From contig SKLD01000145.1 in NCBI GenBank assembly GCA_007123395.1, positions 1 through 9,477 on the forward strand: a DNA stretch of 9,477 nt, read 5' to 3'. The translations under genes and the position numbers were made by a program. Positions 1 through 7,152 of this stretch are shown in pieces. The notes under the pieces are model-generated. The model was not told where the DNA came from, did not search any database, and saw only the letters and a program-made list of their open reading frames with translations. How positions within the stretch are numbered: position 1 is the stretch's first letter; every line of letters begins with the position of its first letter. This stretch comes from Opitutales bacterium (GTDB lineage: Bacteria > Verrucomicrobiota > Verrucomicrobiia > Opitutales > Oceanipulchritudinaceae).

Positions 1-27
1 ACAACAAGCACGAGCAACCGAAACAAT

Positions 28-88
28 GTGGAAGCGGCATCTTGCCGCTTTGCCCGAAAGGTAAAAAGCGGCGAGACGCCGCTTCCAC
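28..88. repeat. Inverted pair of REP-type hairpins (BIME-like element)
   Basis: Two 24-base arms (28-51 and 65-88) are inverted copies of each other, matching at 22 of 24 positions by eye. Each arm is also a hairpin on its own: AAGCGGC/GCCGCTT with a 5-base loop on the left, and AAGCGGCG/CGCCGCTT with a 3-base loop on the right. Each hairpin has GTGG at its outer foot (28-31, and 85-88 on the other strand). A GTRG tetranucleotide beside a short hairpin is the known layout of REP sequences recognised by RAYT transposases, and two inverted REPs form a BIME. A RAYT gene lies at the right edge of this window. There is no T-run directly after the element that would make it an ordinary terminator. 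That it is a mobile repeat is inference; genome copy number is unknown. Confidence 0.7.
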
Positions 89-113
89 TCTTTTTGTGTC
101 CACATTATTTTGA

Positions 114-433
114 AATCCTTATTATGCATGGAATCCGGTCGGGGCCGCGACCGATGACAACAAATCATGGCTCGTAACCGGAGGCAATCCGGGAGGGGCT
201 ATGGAACTGTCGGGCGTCAGCGACGGTCCTGGGCTGGCTTTCCTTTTCCAGAACGCCATGCCGGGAACCGACTTCGGCGGCAATGATTCGCTCGTCATTC
301 AGTTCGACGCTCTGATCTCCGAGCCATTGGTAGCTTCCGCCTTCCACATGCATGTGAACACGATGGGACCCGCTTTCTCGGTCTCCTCGCGCTCGGGTTC
401 GTCGCCGCCCGCCGGCGTGCGAAGCGCTCCTGA
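114..433 (+). pseudogene. Decayed PEP-CTERM / beta-sandwich secreted protein gene
   Basis: The frame is open from 114 and reads like the inside of a secreted beta-sandwich (CBM-like) domain, with 'SWLVTGGNPGGAMELSG' and 'DSLVIQFDALISEP'. There is no signal peptide, and the frame opens directly after a stop codon (111-113). Beyond about 330 this frame loses character, but another frame (371-433) encodes 'RFLGLLALGFVAARRRAKRS' and a stop. That is a typical PEP-CTERM membrane helix with its Arg/Lys end, here without the Pro-Glu-Pro motif. A real terminator follows at 466. The simplest reading is a gene that lost its 5' end and suffered an internal deletion or frameshift. The ATG at 201 gives an 83-residue ORF in the first frame, but that ORF runs through the PEP tail in the wrong frame and is unlikely to be functional. 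Confidence 0.6.
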
Positions 434-465
434 GGCGGGTTTCGCTTGTTAGACAAACAAACGAG

Positions 466-496
466 CCGGTGCCCTTCAAGGGGCGCCGGTTTTTTT
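466..496 (+). terminator. Rho-independent terminator after the decayed PEP-CTERM gene
   Basis: A 9-bp GC-rich stem (466-474 with 481-489, one G-U pair) with a 6-base loop is followed by seven T residues (490-496). It lies 33 bases after the PEP-CTERM stop codon at 433, which supports that a gene once ended there. Confidence 0.85.
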
Positions 497-678
497 GGGC
501 AACTGTCCGACCCGTCGCAGAGCCCGGGGGACATGCGCGGAAATTCAGAAACATACCTTCACAGGCCGATCCGCCTGATCCACGCATCCGCCGCAGACCG
601 ATCCACGTATCTCTTAACGCATATCGCCTCCACGCACCCGCATGACCGAAGAATTCTCAGAAAATTCGACATTTTCCC

Positions 679-707
679 TTGACCCCTTCAAAAAATACAT
701 AATTATG
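679..707 (+). promoter_or_regulatory. Candidate promoter of the GH16 operon
   Basis: TTGACC (679-684) is a good -35 match. An AT-rich stretch with TAATTA/AATTAT at 700-706 sits 15-16 bases downstream as a possible -10. If so, transcription would start at about 712-714, almost on the ATG at 714, giving a leaderless or near-leaderless mRNA. The -10 match is weak. I see no gene or structured element between the upstream terminator and this site (497-678). Confidence 0.4.
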
Positions 708-709
708 CA
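696..709 (+). promoter_or_regulatory. Putative LacI-type operator before the GH16 gene
   Basis: TACATAATTATGCA is a near-perfect 14-bp inverted repeat (TACATAA/TTATGCA, six of seven positions symmetric). It overlaps the candidate -10 and ends 4 bases before the ATG at 714, where a bound protein would block initiation. The TTATGCA half recurs before the receptor gene (2811-2827), the intact PEP-CTERM gene (6405-6418) and the LacI gene (8272-8286). Binding by the local LacI protein is inferred. Confidence 0.45.
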
Positions 710-713
710 AACC

Positions 714-1841
714 ATGACTCGGATACCCCGTGATTCTGCCCGAATCCTCATCGCAGCCCTTTGCCTCGGCGGTGCCGCATGGGCGGGTAGCGTTCCGGCG
801 GGCTGGGAGCTGGTCTGGGCGGACGAATTCGATGTCGACGGTCCGCCGAATCCGGAAAACTGGACCTACGACCTCGGCGCGGGCGGCTGGGGCAATAACG
901 AGGTGCAGACCTACACGGACGATCCGGAGAACGTGCGGGTGGAAGACGGGCGTCTCATCATCGAGGTTCATCAAATCACCGACGGCCGCACGCCGCGTTA
1001 CACATCGGCACGCCTTGTCACCCACGGTCTGCATGCGTGGCAATATGGTCGCTTTGAGATCCGCGCCCGCGTTCCCCGCACTACGGGAACTTGGCCGGCG
1101 ATTTGGATGCTGTCGGAAGACTCCATCTTTCCGGGCGCTTTTTGGCCGGATAACGGCGAGATCGACATCATGGAACACGTGGGCTACGAGTTGGATCCAC
1201 TCTTCCACGAAGTTTACGGCGGCCTTCCCCCGAATATTCACGGCACGTTGCACACGAAGTTCCGCAATGGCATGCCCACCACCGGCTCTCCCATCGGATC
1301 GAGCATCCTGCTTCCCACGGCAAGCGACGAATTCCATACCTACACCCTTGTCTGGACCGAGGAAGGCATGGAGATGGACGTCGACGGGCAAGTGTATTTC
1401 TCCATCACGAAAGAGTCGCTAATCCCCGCGCGCAATCCGCCTCCGCCCGAGGAAATTTTTGAGATCTGGCCTTTCGACCAACCGTTCCATTTGCTCCTCA
1501 ACGTCGCCGTCGGCGGCTCATGGGGGGGGCACTTCAACTCCGAATTCTACCCGGGCATTTCACCCTACGGCATCGACGGCATCGACCACGAAGGCGAATG
1601 GCCGCAGCGCATGGAGGTGGAGTACGTGCGCGTTTATGCCCCGGCCGACTCCGCGATGGAATGGCGCGGTTGGCCGCTTTCCGCGTCCGGCTACGCCGAT
1701 ACCGGCGACTGGCTCGGTATGCTTTACGTCATGGAAGACCCGTGGGTCTACTCCCCGGCAATGGGGTGGATTTACCTGCCCGAAACCACTGAGCCGCAAG
1801 CCGGTGAGTGGGGCTGGATTCCACGGCCGGCCGCCGAATGA
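714..1841 (+). CDS. Secreted GH16 family beta-glucanase (laminarinase type)
   Basis: A 375-residue secreted glycoside hydrolase, predicted to cleave internal beta-1,3 (or mixed 1,3/1,4) glucan bonds with retention of configuration. Residues 1-24 form a signal peptide, with likely cleavage after AWA. The GH16 jelly-roll runs from about 27 to 309. Its active-site motif GEIDIME gives nucleophile E149, helper D151 and acid/base E154; the E-x-D-x-x-E spacing with the extra residue is the laminarinase form, whereas lichenases have E-x-D-x-E. WPAIWML (127-133) and MEVEYVRVY (300-308) are usual family landmarks. Residues about 328-371 form an aromatic tail (PWVY, GWIY, WGW) shared with the next gene. 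An in-frame ATG at 705 would add three residues; neither start has a Shine-Dalgarno sequence. The next gene begins 43 bases downstream with no terminator between, so they are probably co-transcribed. Agarase or carrageenase activity within GH16 is less likely but not excluded. Confidence 0.93.
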   Translation: MTRIPRDSARILIAALCLGGAAWAGSVPAGWELVWADEFDVDGPPNPENWTYDLGAGGWGNNEVQTYTDDPENVRVEDGRLIIEVHQITDGRTPRYTSARLVTHGLHAWQYGRFEIRARVPRTTGTWPAIWMLSEDSIFPGAFWPDNGEIDIMEHVGYELDPLFHEVYGGLPPNIHGTLHTKFRNGMPTTGSPIGSSILLPTASDEFHTYTLVWTEEGMEMDVDGQVYFSITKESLIPARNPPPPEEIFEIWPFDQPFHLLLNVAVGGSWGGHFNSEFYPGISPYGIDGIDHEGEWPQRMEVEYVRVYAPADSAMEWRGWPLSASGYADTGDWLGMLYVMEDPWVYSPAMGWIYLPETTEPQAGEWGWIPRPAAE

Positions 1842-1884
1842 ACCTTTCTCTAACTGTATTATAACCCAAAAATAAAACACTACC

Positions 1885-2733
1885 ATGAATAAACGCATCC
1901 GTAATCTCACCCTCGCGGGTCTCTTCTGTGCCGCCGCAGCGCAGGCCAACATCCCGCTCCTTGTCGATCCCGATGACTTTTCCGCCGACGGAAACTGGTT
2001 CGCCGGGGCCAATCAGTTCCAACCCGCCACCACGTGGATTGGCTTTGCCACCCTCGAAGTCCCCGACCGGGTGACCGTCGATGGCGACAGCTTCACCTTC
2101 AGTTCGTGGGACGACGAAACCAGCGATAGAATCGAGTCCTTCCTCTTCCAAGAATTCGATGCCGGTCCTGCGGAGAGCCCGTGGCCGAACGAAATCTTCG
2201 AAACGGGTGACGTCATCGTCTTCCGCGGGGAAGCTAGCGCCACCCGCACAGGCAACGACCCGTCCAACATGATCGTGCGCGCCTTCGTCAAGATGCTGGG
2301 TTACAATGAAATGGGTTGGGAATTCCAGACCAAGCCCAACCACACCGAATTCCACAATATCGGTCCGGCGAACGAGGCTTTCGAACTGAGCGTCACCTTC
2401 CCCGACCTCGAAGCCGACGACAGCTTCCAAGTCCTGCAAGTCGGCTTTGAGATCACGACGGAATTCGACGGTGCTGACATGGACTCGGGCACAATCACCT
2501 TCCGCAATATCGAAGCCTTCATTGAGCGCGAGGGCAACGGCGAACCGGTGCCTGAAGTCTACTATGCGGGCATCCTTGTTGATGCGGACGGCAATGTCGA
2601 CACCGGAGAATTCCTCGGCGTTCTGCACGTTGCGCACGAGCCTTGGGTTTACGTCTTTGACCTCGCCCGCTGGGTCTACATGCCCGATCCGGGAGAAGCT
2701 TTTCCCGGGGCCTGGGCATTTATGGTGCGGTAG
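1885..2733 (+). CDS. Secreted beta-sandwich (CBM-like) protein with aromatic C-terminal tail
   Basis: A 282-residue secreted protein. Residues 1-21 are a signal peptide (likely cleavage AQA|NIP). Residues about 23-214 look like a galactose-binding-like or CBM4/9-type beta-sandwich: they end in 'GTITFRNIEAFIE', a common last strand of such domains, and contain 'VRAFVKMLGY' and 'FQVLQVGFEI', which match 'AEAFIKVLDP' and 'GLLLQTGFVV' in the remnant at 5891-6238. Residues 239-282 repeat the tail of the GH16 enzyme just upstream (DTG..LG.L.V....PWVY, then W.Y.P and G.W). No catalytic motif is visible. It probably shares an mRNA with the GH16 gene, so a role in holding glucan or the enzyme at the cell surface is plausible but inferred. 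No Shine-Dalgarno sequence precedes the ATG. A strong terminator follows. Confidence 0.8.
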   Translation: MNKRIRNLTLAGLFCAAAAQANIPLLVDPDDFSADGNWFAGANQFQPATTWIGFATLEVPDRVTVDGDSFTFSSWDDETSDRIESFLFQEFDAGPAESPWPNEIFETGDVIVFRGEASATRTGNDPSNMIVRAFVKMLGYNEMGWEFQTKPNHTEFHNIGPANEAFELSVTFPDLEADDSFQVLQVGFEITTEFDGADMDSGTITFRNIEAFIEREGNGEPVPEVYYAGILVDADGNVDTGEFLGVLHVAHEPWVYVFDLARWVYMPDPGEAFPGAWAFMVR

Positions 2734-2782
2734 GCGGATTTCACCGCTTCCGGCAGGCTCGAATGGGCTCTGCCCGTCTTTC

Positions 2783-2812
2783 AAAAACGCCCGGGACACC
2801 CGGGCGTTTTTT
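2783..2812 (+). terminator. Strong terminator closing the GH16 operon
   Basis: A 9-bp stem ACGCCCGGG/CCCGGGCGT (2787-2795 with 2799-2807) with a 3-base loop, preceded by A residues and followed by a T-run through 2812. The A and T runs can extend the stem, so it may work on both strands. The T-run merges into the first TTATGCA of the receptor control region. Confidence 0.9.
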
Positions 2813-2841
2813 ATGCAGTCTTATGCATTTTTATCTTGACC
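2811..2841 (+). promoter_or_regulatory. Tandem TTATGCA operator half-sites and possible -35 before the receptor
   Basis: TTATGCA occurs twice in direct repeat (2811-2817 and 2821-2827), exactly 10 bases apart, so both copies face the same side of the helix. The span 2814-2827 (TGCA-N6-TGCA) also fits the 14-bp pseudo-palindrome seen before the GH16 and PEP-CTERM genes. TTGACC at 2836-2841 could be a -35 element, but no convincing -10 follows (ATGATC near 2859 is weak). About 94 bases separate the second repeat from the receptor ATG at 2922. Confidence 0.4.
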
Positions 2842-2921
2842 GAGCCTCCGAAGAAGCAATGATCAGCTTCGAATTACCTCGCGGACCCGTTCCGCAGAAC
2901 CATCCAATCCCGTTTGTTTGC

Positions 2922-5858
2922 ATGAAATCCTTCACCCTATCCAGTTCCGTTTCCTTCGCACGGATCCTCGGCTTTGCCGTCGCCTTGACCCCGGCGGTTT
3001 CCATAAATGCCGAGGAAATCTATGAACTGTCGCCCTTCGAAGTTGTAACCGAAGGCGACCGCGGCTACTTCGCCGCCAATGCGGTTACCGGATCGCGCCT
3101 CAGCGTCCTCATCCAGGATATGCCGCTGACGATTGAGGTGCTCACCTCGGAGTTCATCCAAGACACCGGAGCGGCCGATCTGCGGGAGTCCCTGCGCTAC
3201 AGTGCGGGGATCATCCTGCAATCGCAGAACGACGCCTTCACGGGCGGCGGCACAGGCGGCTTCGGCAACGTCAACAACCCCGAAGGCAGCACGGCGAACA
3301 AGACGGATTCGTCCTTCAAAATCCGCGGCTTTGTCACCAACAATACCTTGCGGAAAGGCTTCCGCCGCCAGCACGCCACCGATACGATCAATATCGAGCG
3401 GATCGAAGTCGTGCGCGGCCCGAGCGCGCTGCTCTACGGCGTGGGCAACTTCGGTGGGGTCGTCAACTATCTGCCGAAGGCACCGCTCCCCCACAGCGAA
3501 CAGCACATCACGCTCGGTTACGGTTCTGACGATTGGCGCCGGGCCACCCTCGACGTGACGGGACCCCTGCCCTCGAACTTTGGCTACCGGCTTACGGCGG
3601 CCTTCGAGGACAGAAACCATTTCACTGATTTCAATGAGCATAACCGGTGGTTCGTTTCGCCGGTTCTCGAGTGGACGCCCTACCGCCGCTCAAAGTTCAC
3701 CATCGACTTCGAGGTCGGTAAGTCGGAGGACAAGGGGATTGGATTCCAGAGCGTGCGCTCACCCACTATCGAGGGCATTCCCATCTTTCAGGCAGACCGC
3801 CTCGAAACCTTTGGCTTCCTCGAATTCGAGGGCAAGAATCCGCGTACTTTCCGCTGGTCCGGCCCGGACACATACCTCCTCACTGACGCGTGGAATTTCA
3901 ACGCCGATTGGCAGCAGGGCATCGGTGACAAGATCAATGTCATGGTCGGCTACAACCATTCCGACCGGCGCTTCCGCTGGCGCGATGTCTTCGGAGGCAT
4001 CGCGACGAACTCCGCCGCGCCGCGCGCGCAGCCACACCTCGCCACCATCCGCGCACGCCAGATCATCGACGGGCGCGACACCGACGTGGTTGTGGACGTG
4101 GACAACGCCGTCCTGCAATACAACTGGGTGGGCTCGGAAGAGCACACGGAATGGGATCAGTTCCGCGCCGAGGTCAATTTCCGCGACCGTATCTTCGAGG
4201 GCAGCCGCTGGCTCAATTCCGAGCATAACCTGCTTCTCGGTGTGTCCTTCGAGCGGCAGAAGAACGAGAACGTCGGTTCCGGCACGGCCGACGCCCCGGA
4301 CAACGACAACTTCCGCTACCGCAATCCCACCGACCCGGAGCCGATCCGCTTTGAAACGCAGTATGACGGCTCGCCCAACCTTCCCTTCCGGCCCACCGAA
4401 TTGAGCGGCGGCCGCACGGGGAACGACGGTCTTTACCTTGTCTATTCAGGCCGGTTTATCGACGACCGCCTCTTCCTCATCGGCGGTATCCGCCGTGACG
4501 AAACACGGGCGAAGGACGGATATTTCGAAGTCATCGGCTCGCGCGCCGGCCGCCAATTCTTTCCCGACACGACGGTGAGCAAAACCACCTCTCAGTTCGG
4601 TGCCAGCTTCCAGATCCTTCAGGGCGTGAACATCTTCGCCCTGCGCTCCGAGGGCGTGGAACCCAACTTCGGGGGACAGCGCGACGGCATCGGGCGTGCC
4701 CTTGAATCCTCTGTCGCAACGGCGAGCGAAATCGGCATGAAGTTCGACTTTCTTGACAACCGCGTCGCCGCCACCGTGAGCGCCTTCCGCATCGAGCGGG
4801 ACGGTCTCCCGTTCAGCTACTGGTGGGCACCCGCGCCGATCAAAGGCAACTTCGACCGCAATGCCGACATCATCTACCGCCTCGACGAAGTCAACTTGGA
4901 GCGGCAGTCGGGCAATCGCTACCTCCAAGCCGCCGCCGACGAGTGGGCCGCCGCGCGGGCTTCCGGCGCTATCTTCAACCAAAGAAGTGAGGACGGACGC
5001 TCCGAGTTCACCTACATCAACGCCTCCACCGCCGAAGGCGCCGCCTACCTTGACGCCGTCTTCGCCGCCCTCAAGGCGGAGTTCGCGCTGCCACGCGAGG
5101 AACGCACCGACAACGACCCGTGGCCAGGGTGGCTCTACAACGGTTTTGACGATCCGCTTGTGAACACCGCCGCGCTTGACTGGGCGGAGGGCGACTTCTT
5201 CCAAGCTATCTCCGACAAGTCGGAGGGTATCGAAGTGCAGTTGATCCTCACGCCGCGCGACAACATGCAGCTTATCCTCAACTATTCCCACGTGAAGCGG
5301 GAGGTGATCAATCCCGGCAACTTCGTCACCTACGACTATGCCGAGGGCAACTGGGACCGCTGGGCATCATGGTACTTCCCCAACGCCAACTGGGGCCTCG
5401 CCGGCGTCGATCCCGAGCTGGCCTACCCCGGCGGCGACATCCCCGGGTTGCCCAATCAAGACACGGCGAGCTGGTCGGGTATCGGCTGGGGGCAGGGCGA
5501 AGCCCTTGACGACACGCCCAAGCACGTCATCAGCGCATGGGGCACCTACCGCTTCGAGATGGACCGCCTCGAGGGCCTTCAAATTGGGCTCGGCGGCATA
5601 TGGGAGAGCAAACGTGAATATGCCTCCGCTTTCACTTCGGCAGGGCAGCGCAAAGAGAATGAGACGGGGACGACAATCAAGGCCTTCACCGACCCGCGGC
5701 TGACGATCAACGGCATGGTCAAGTACTCATGGACGATCCGCGACCACGACGCCTACCTGCAGCTCAATGTCGACAACCTCCTCAATGACCGCTCCCAGTA
5801 CGGCCTTATCCGTGCCCCGGGCATGTCATGGCGCATGAATTTCGGATTTTCGTTCTGA
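2922..5858 (+). CDS. TonB-dependent outer-membrane receptor
   Basis: A 978-residue outer-membrane importer, driven by TonB-ExbBD. Residues 1-30 are a signal peptide (likely cleavage SINA|EE). A TonB-box-like segment follows (YELSPFEVV, about 34-42). The plug runs from about 55 to 190 and includes 'MPLTIEVLTSEFI', 'KIRGF' and 'IERIEVVRGPSALLYGVGN'. The rest is a 22-strand barrel that ends in FGFSF with a terminal Phe, as usual for barrel assembly. Two long predicted outer loops stand out: about 650-765, and a Trp-rich one at about 805-875. The frame is open back to 2763, but those codons read through the terminator and lack a signal peptide, so the ATG at 2922 was chosen; it has no Shine-Dalgarno sequence. 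Plug motifs resemble siderophore receptors, yet this Opitutae-type family is greatly expanded and the GH16 context suggests import of glucan oligosaccharides. No SusD-like partner is present. The substrate is inferred. Confidence 0.93.
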   Translation: MKSFTLSSSVSFARILGFAVALTPAVSINAEEIYELSPFEVVTEGDRGYFAANAVTGSRLSVLIQDMPLTIEVLTSEFIQDTGAADLRESLRYSAGIILQSQNDAFTGGGTGGFGNVNNPEGSTANKTDSSFKIRGFVTNNTLRKGFRRQHATDTINIERIEVVRGPSALLYGVGNFGGVVNYLPKAPLPHSEQHITLGYGSDDWRRATLDVTGPLPSNFGYRLTAAFEDRNHFTDFNEHNRWFVSPVLEWTPYRRSKFTIDFEVGKSEDKGIGFQSVRSPTIEGIPIFQADRLETFGFLEFEGKNPRTFRWSGPDTYLLTDAWNFNADWQQGIGDKINVMVGYNHSDRRFRWRDVFGGIATNSAAPRAQPHLATIRARQIIDGRDTDVVVDVDNAVLQYNWVGSEEHTEWDQFRAEVNFRDRIFEGSRWLNSEHNLLLGVSFERQKNENVGSGTADAPDNDNFRYRNPTDPEPIRFETQYDGSPNLPFRPTELSGGRTGNDGLYLVYSGRFIDDRLFLIGGIRRDETRAKDGYFEVIGSRAGRQFFPDTTVSKTTSQFGASFQILQGVNIFALRSEGVEPNFGGQRDGIGRALESSVATASEIGMKFDFLDNRVAATVSAFRIERDGLPFSYWWAPAPIKGNFDRNADIIYRLDEVNLERQSGNRYLQAAADEWAAARASGAIFNQRSEDGRSEFTYINASTAEGAAYLDAVFAALKAEFALPREERTDNDPWPGWLYNGFDDPLVNTAALDWAEGDFFQAISDKSEGIEVQLILTPRDNMQLILNYSHVKREVINPGNFVTYDYAEGNWDRWASWYFPNANWGLAGVDPELAYPGGDIPGLPNQDTASWSGIGWGQGEALDDTPKHVISAWGTYRFEMDRLEGLQIGLGGIWESKREYASAFTSAGQRKENETGTTIKAFTDPRLTINGMVKYSWTIRDHDAYLQLNVDNLLNDRSQYGLIRAPGMSWRMNFGFSF

Positions 5859-5890
5859 GGCAGGGTTTTCCAAAATGAGTTTGCCTCCCC

Positions 5891-6238
5891 GTGGACGTCT
5901 GCATCGAGGCTCCTCGTAACACCTTGGACGGGGCCTATACCGCCGAGGCTTTCATCAAAGTGCTCGACCCCGGGGCGGGTTTTGCGACTGTGTTCAACGA
6001 CACTGTTTTGCTCCCCGCCACCGGCGAGGGCTTCAGTATCACTTCGGACCTGAGCGCTTTCCAAGGGCTCCTCCTGCAGACAGGTTTCGTCGTCAACGGC
6101 ATCAACGCAAATCCAGACTTTGAAGCCGCCCTCGGCGGCGTAGCTGTTACGGTCATTCCGGAGCCTTCTGTTTACGCCGCGCTTCTTGGTTTTGCCGCGC
6201 TTGCGTGGGTCGTCGTGCGCCGCCGCCGAGTCGCCTGA
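5891..6238 (+). pseudogene. N-terminally truncated PEP-CTERM protein (gene remnant)
   Basis: The frame is open from 5879; the first possible start is GTG at 5891, without a Shine-Dalgarno sequence, giving 115 residues. It begins in the middle of a beta-sandwich: 'AYTAEAFIKVLDP' and 'FQGLLLQTGFVVNG' match the second half of the domain in the protein at 1885-2733. It ends in a complete PEP-CTERM signal: 'VIPEPSVYAAL' (88-98), a membrane helix, then RRRR. There is no signal peptide, and a PEP-CTERM anchor is useless without export, so this is most likely the 3' end of a gene that lost its first half. The ATG at 5875 is in another frame and stops after 14 codons. It lies 32 bases after the receptor stop codon and may be transcribed with it up to the terminator at 6338. 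An annotation pipeline could still call it a short CDS. Confidence 0.65.
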
Positions 6239-6337
6239 AGACCTCGGCAATGCAGCGCGGCGGCGGCGGTTTCCGCCACGCTCGAGGGCCTGCCGCGTCG
6301 GTGGGCAGCGATCTGCCTCGTGCGGCACCTTTCCCAC

Positions 6338-6372
6338 AACGCTCCATCCCATCGGATGGAGCGTTTTTTTTT
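6338..6372 (+). terminator. Rho-independent terminator ending the receptor transcript
   Basis: A perfect 10-bp stem CGCTCCATCC/GGATGGAGCG (6340-6349 with 6354-6363) with a 4-base loop, extended by two A-T pairs and followed by nine T residues (6364-6372). The 100 bases between the PEP-CTERM remnant and this stem hold nothing I recognise. Confidence 0.92.
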
Positions 6373-6393
6373 GGTCAAAAGCTCATTTTTCCC

Positions 6394-6418
6394 TTGCATG
6401 TCGATACACGTTTATGCA
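6394..6418 (+). promoter_or_regulatory. Putative LacI-type operator and -35 before the intact PEP-CTERM gene
   Basis: TACACGTTTATGCA (6405-6418) matches the element before the GH16 gene (TACATAATTATGCA) at 11 of 14 positions, including the full TTATGCA half followed by A residues. Eleven bases ahead begins TTGCAT (6394-6399), a possible -35; no clear -10 is visible. Both this site and the GH16 site are preceded by TTTTCCCTTG. The element lies 80 bases before the ATG at 6499. Confidence 0.4.
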
Positions 6419-6498
6419 AAAACTGAATGCGATGTCGGGATTTACCCTGGCATCATGCCATACGGCGCTAACCGAAACCCACCTACCAAAGGACATCC

Positions 6499-7086
6499 AT
6501 GAGATTACCGTTTATACTCCTCGCGACCGGCCTGTTCTCAGCCTCGTCGCTGTTTGGCAACCTGATGATGAACCCCGATTTCTCCGCGGGTATCGACAGT
6601 TGGTTCGTCTTTGACGGCGGCGGAGGCCCCGGCGAAATCGGTGATCCCATCGGTGCCGGATACGTCTCCATCAGCGGAAACACCGCCACCGTCAATGCCG
6701 TGACCAACACGGAGGTAAACTTCTACCAGGAATTTCCCGGCAACCTGACGCCCGGGGTGGAGTACACCTTCTCGGTCGAGATCGACAATCTCTCCCTCGT
6801 GGGAGCGGCGCCGACCGCGCTGATCTGGTCGAAGGGCTTCTCATCGACGTTCGCATGGCTCGACGAGTTCCCGAACGCAACGCTGACGGAAGGCCTGAAC
6901 ACGATCACGTTCACACCCACCGGGGACGGGTCCAACATCTACCAAGTCGGCGTTCTCTTCAATGTCGCGGAGGGCTCGAGCCTCGATTTCTCGAATCCGA
7001 CGCTCATTCCCGAGCCGCGCACGTACGCGCTTATCTTCGCAGCCGTGGGCCTTGGCCTCGTGCTCCTGCGTCGGCGCCGCCGTTGA
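6499..7086 (+). CDS. PEP-CTERM surface protein with a CBM-like beta-sandwich domain
   Basis: A 195-residue exported protein. Residues 1-20 form a signal peptide ending SLFG. Residues about 21-168 form a galactose-binding-like beta-sandwich of the CBM4/9 type: it opens with 'NLMMNPDFSAGIDSW' (the usual 'N.dFs.G...W' first strand), and has 'YQEFPGNLTPGVEYTFSVEI' and 'SLDFSNPTLI' as the last strand. The C-terminus is a full PEP-CTERM sorting signal: PEP at 171-173, a membrane helix to about 190, then five Arg. Such signals are cut by an exosortase in the inner membrane, after which the protein goes to the cell surface or matrix. It has the clearest Shine-Dalgarno of the larger genes here, AAAGGA (6488-6493), 5 bases from the ATG. 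A glycan-binding role at the surface is inferred from the fold and neighbours; no catalytic residues are apparent. Confidence 0.85.
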   Translation: MRLPFILLATGLFSASSLFGNLMMNPDFSAGIDSWFVFDGGGGPGEIGDPIGAGYVSISGNTATVNAVTNTEVNFYQEFPGNLTPGVEYTFSVEIDNLSLVGAAPTALIWSKGFSSTFAWLDEFPNATLTEGLNTITFTPTGDGSNIYQVGVLFNVAEGSSLDFSNPTLIPEPRTYALIFAAVGLGLVLLRRRRR

Positions 7087-7117
7087 ATCGCTGACCGGCG
7101 GTCTTTTTGACTCTCGC

Positions 7118-7152
7118 GCGCCCGGCGGCCCTTGCTGCCGGGCGCTTTTTTT
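7118..7152 (+). terminator. Terminator of the PEP-CTERM gene, touching the end of the LacI gene
   Basis: A 12-bp GC-rich stem (7118-7129 with 7134-7145, one G-U pair), a 4-base loop and seven T residues (7146-7152). The T-run covers the last two bases of the LacI stop codon on the other strand. There is no T-run on the minus side, so it should act only on the plus-strand transcript. Confidence 0.88.

Noticed and set aside
651..667. GAATT-N7-AATTC inverted repeat upstream of the GH16 promoter
   Set aside because: Five-base arms with a long spacer; not repeated at the other control regions, so chance is likely.
642..713. Extension of the GH16 protein to an ATG at 642
   Set aside because: It would cover the -35 element and operator and would place a charged stretch before the signal peptide.
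730..1422. 230-codon plus-strand frame overlapping the GH16 gene
   Set aside because: Arg/Ser/Pro-rich shadow of the GH16 gene in another frame, with no domain or signal peptide.
1729..2799. 356-codon open frame on the minus strand across the CBM-like gene
   Set aside because: It opposes a plus-strand gene with a signal peptide and a conserved tail, and its start lies in the terminator stem.
2763..2921. 53-residue N-terminal extension of the receptor
   Set aside because: It would be translated through the terminator at 2783-2812 and the operator region, and would bury the signal peptide that starts at 2922.
2916..2926. TTTGCATG at the receptor start codon as another operator
   Set aside because: Only the TGCAT core fits, and the TTATGCA half is missing; such short matches occur elsewhere inside genes.
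5875..5919. ATG ORF just after the receptor gene
   Set aside because: It stops after 14 codons and is in a different frame from the PEP-CTERM remnant.
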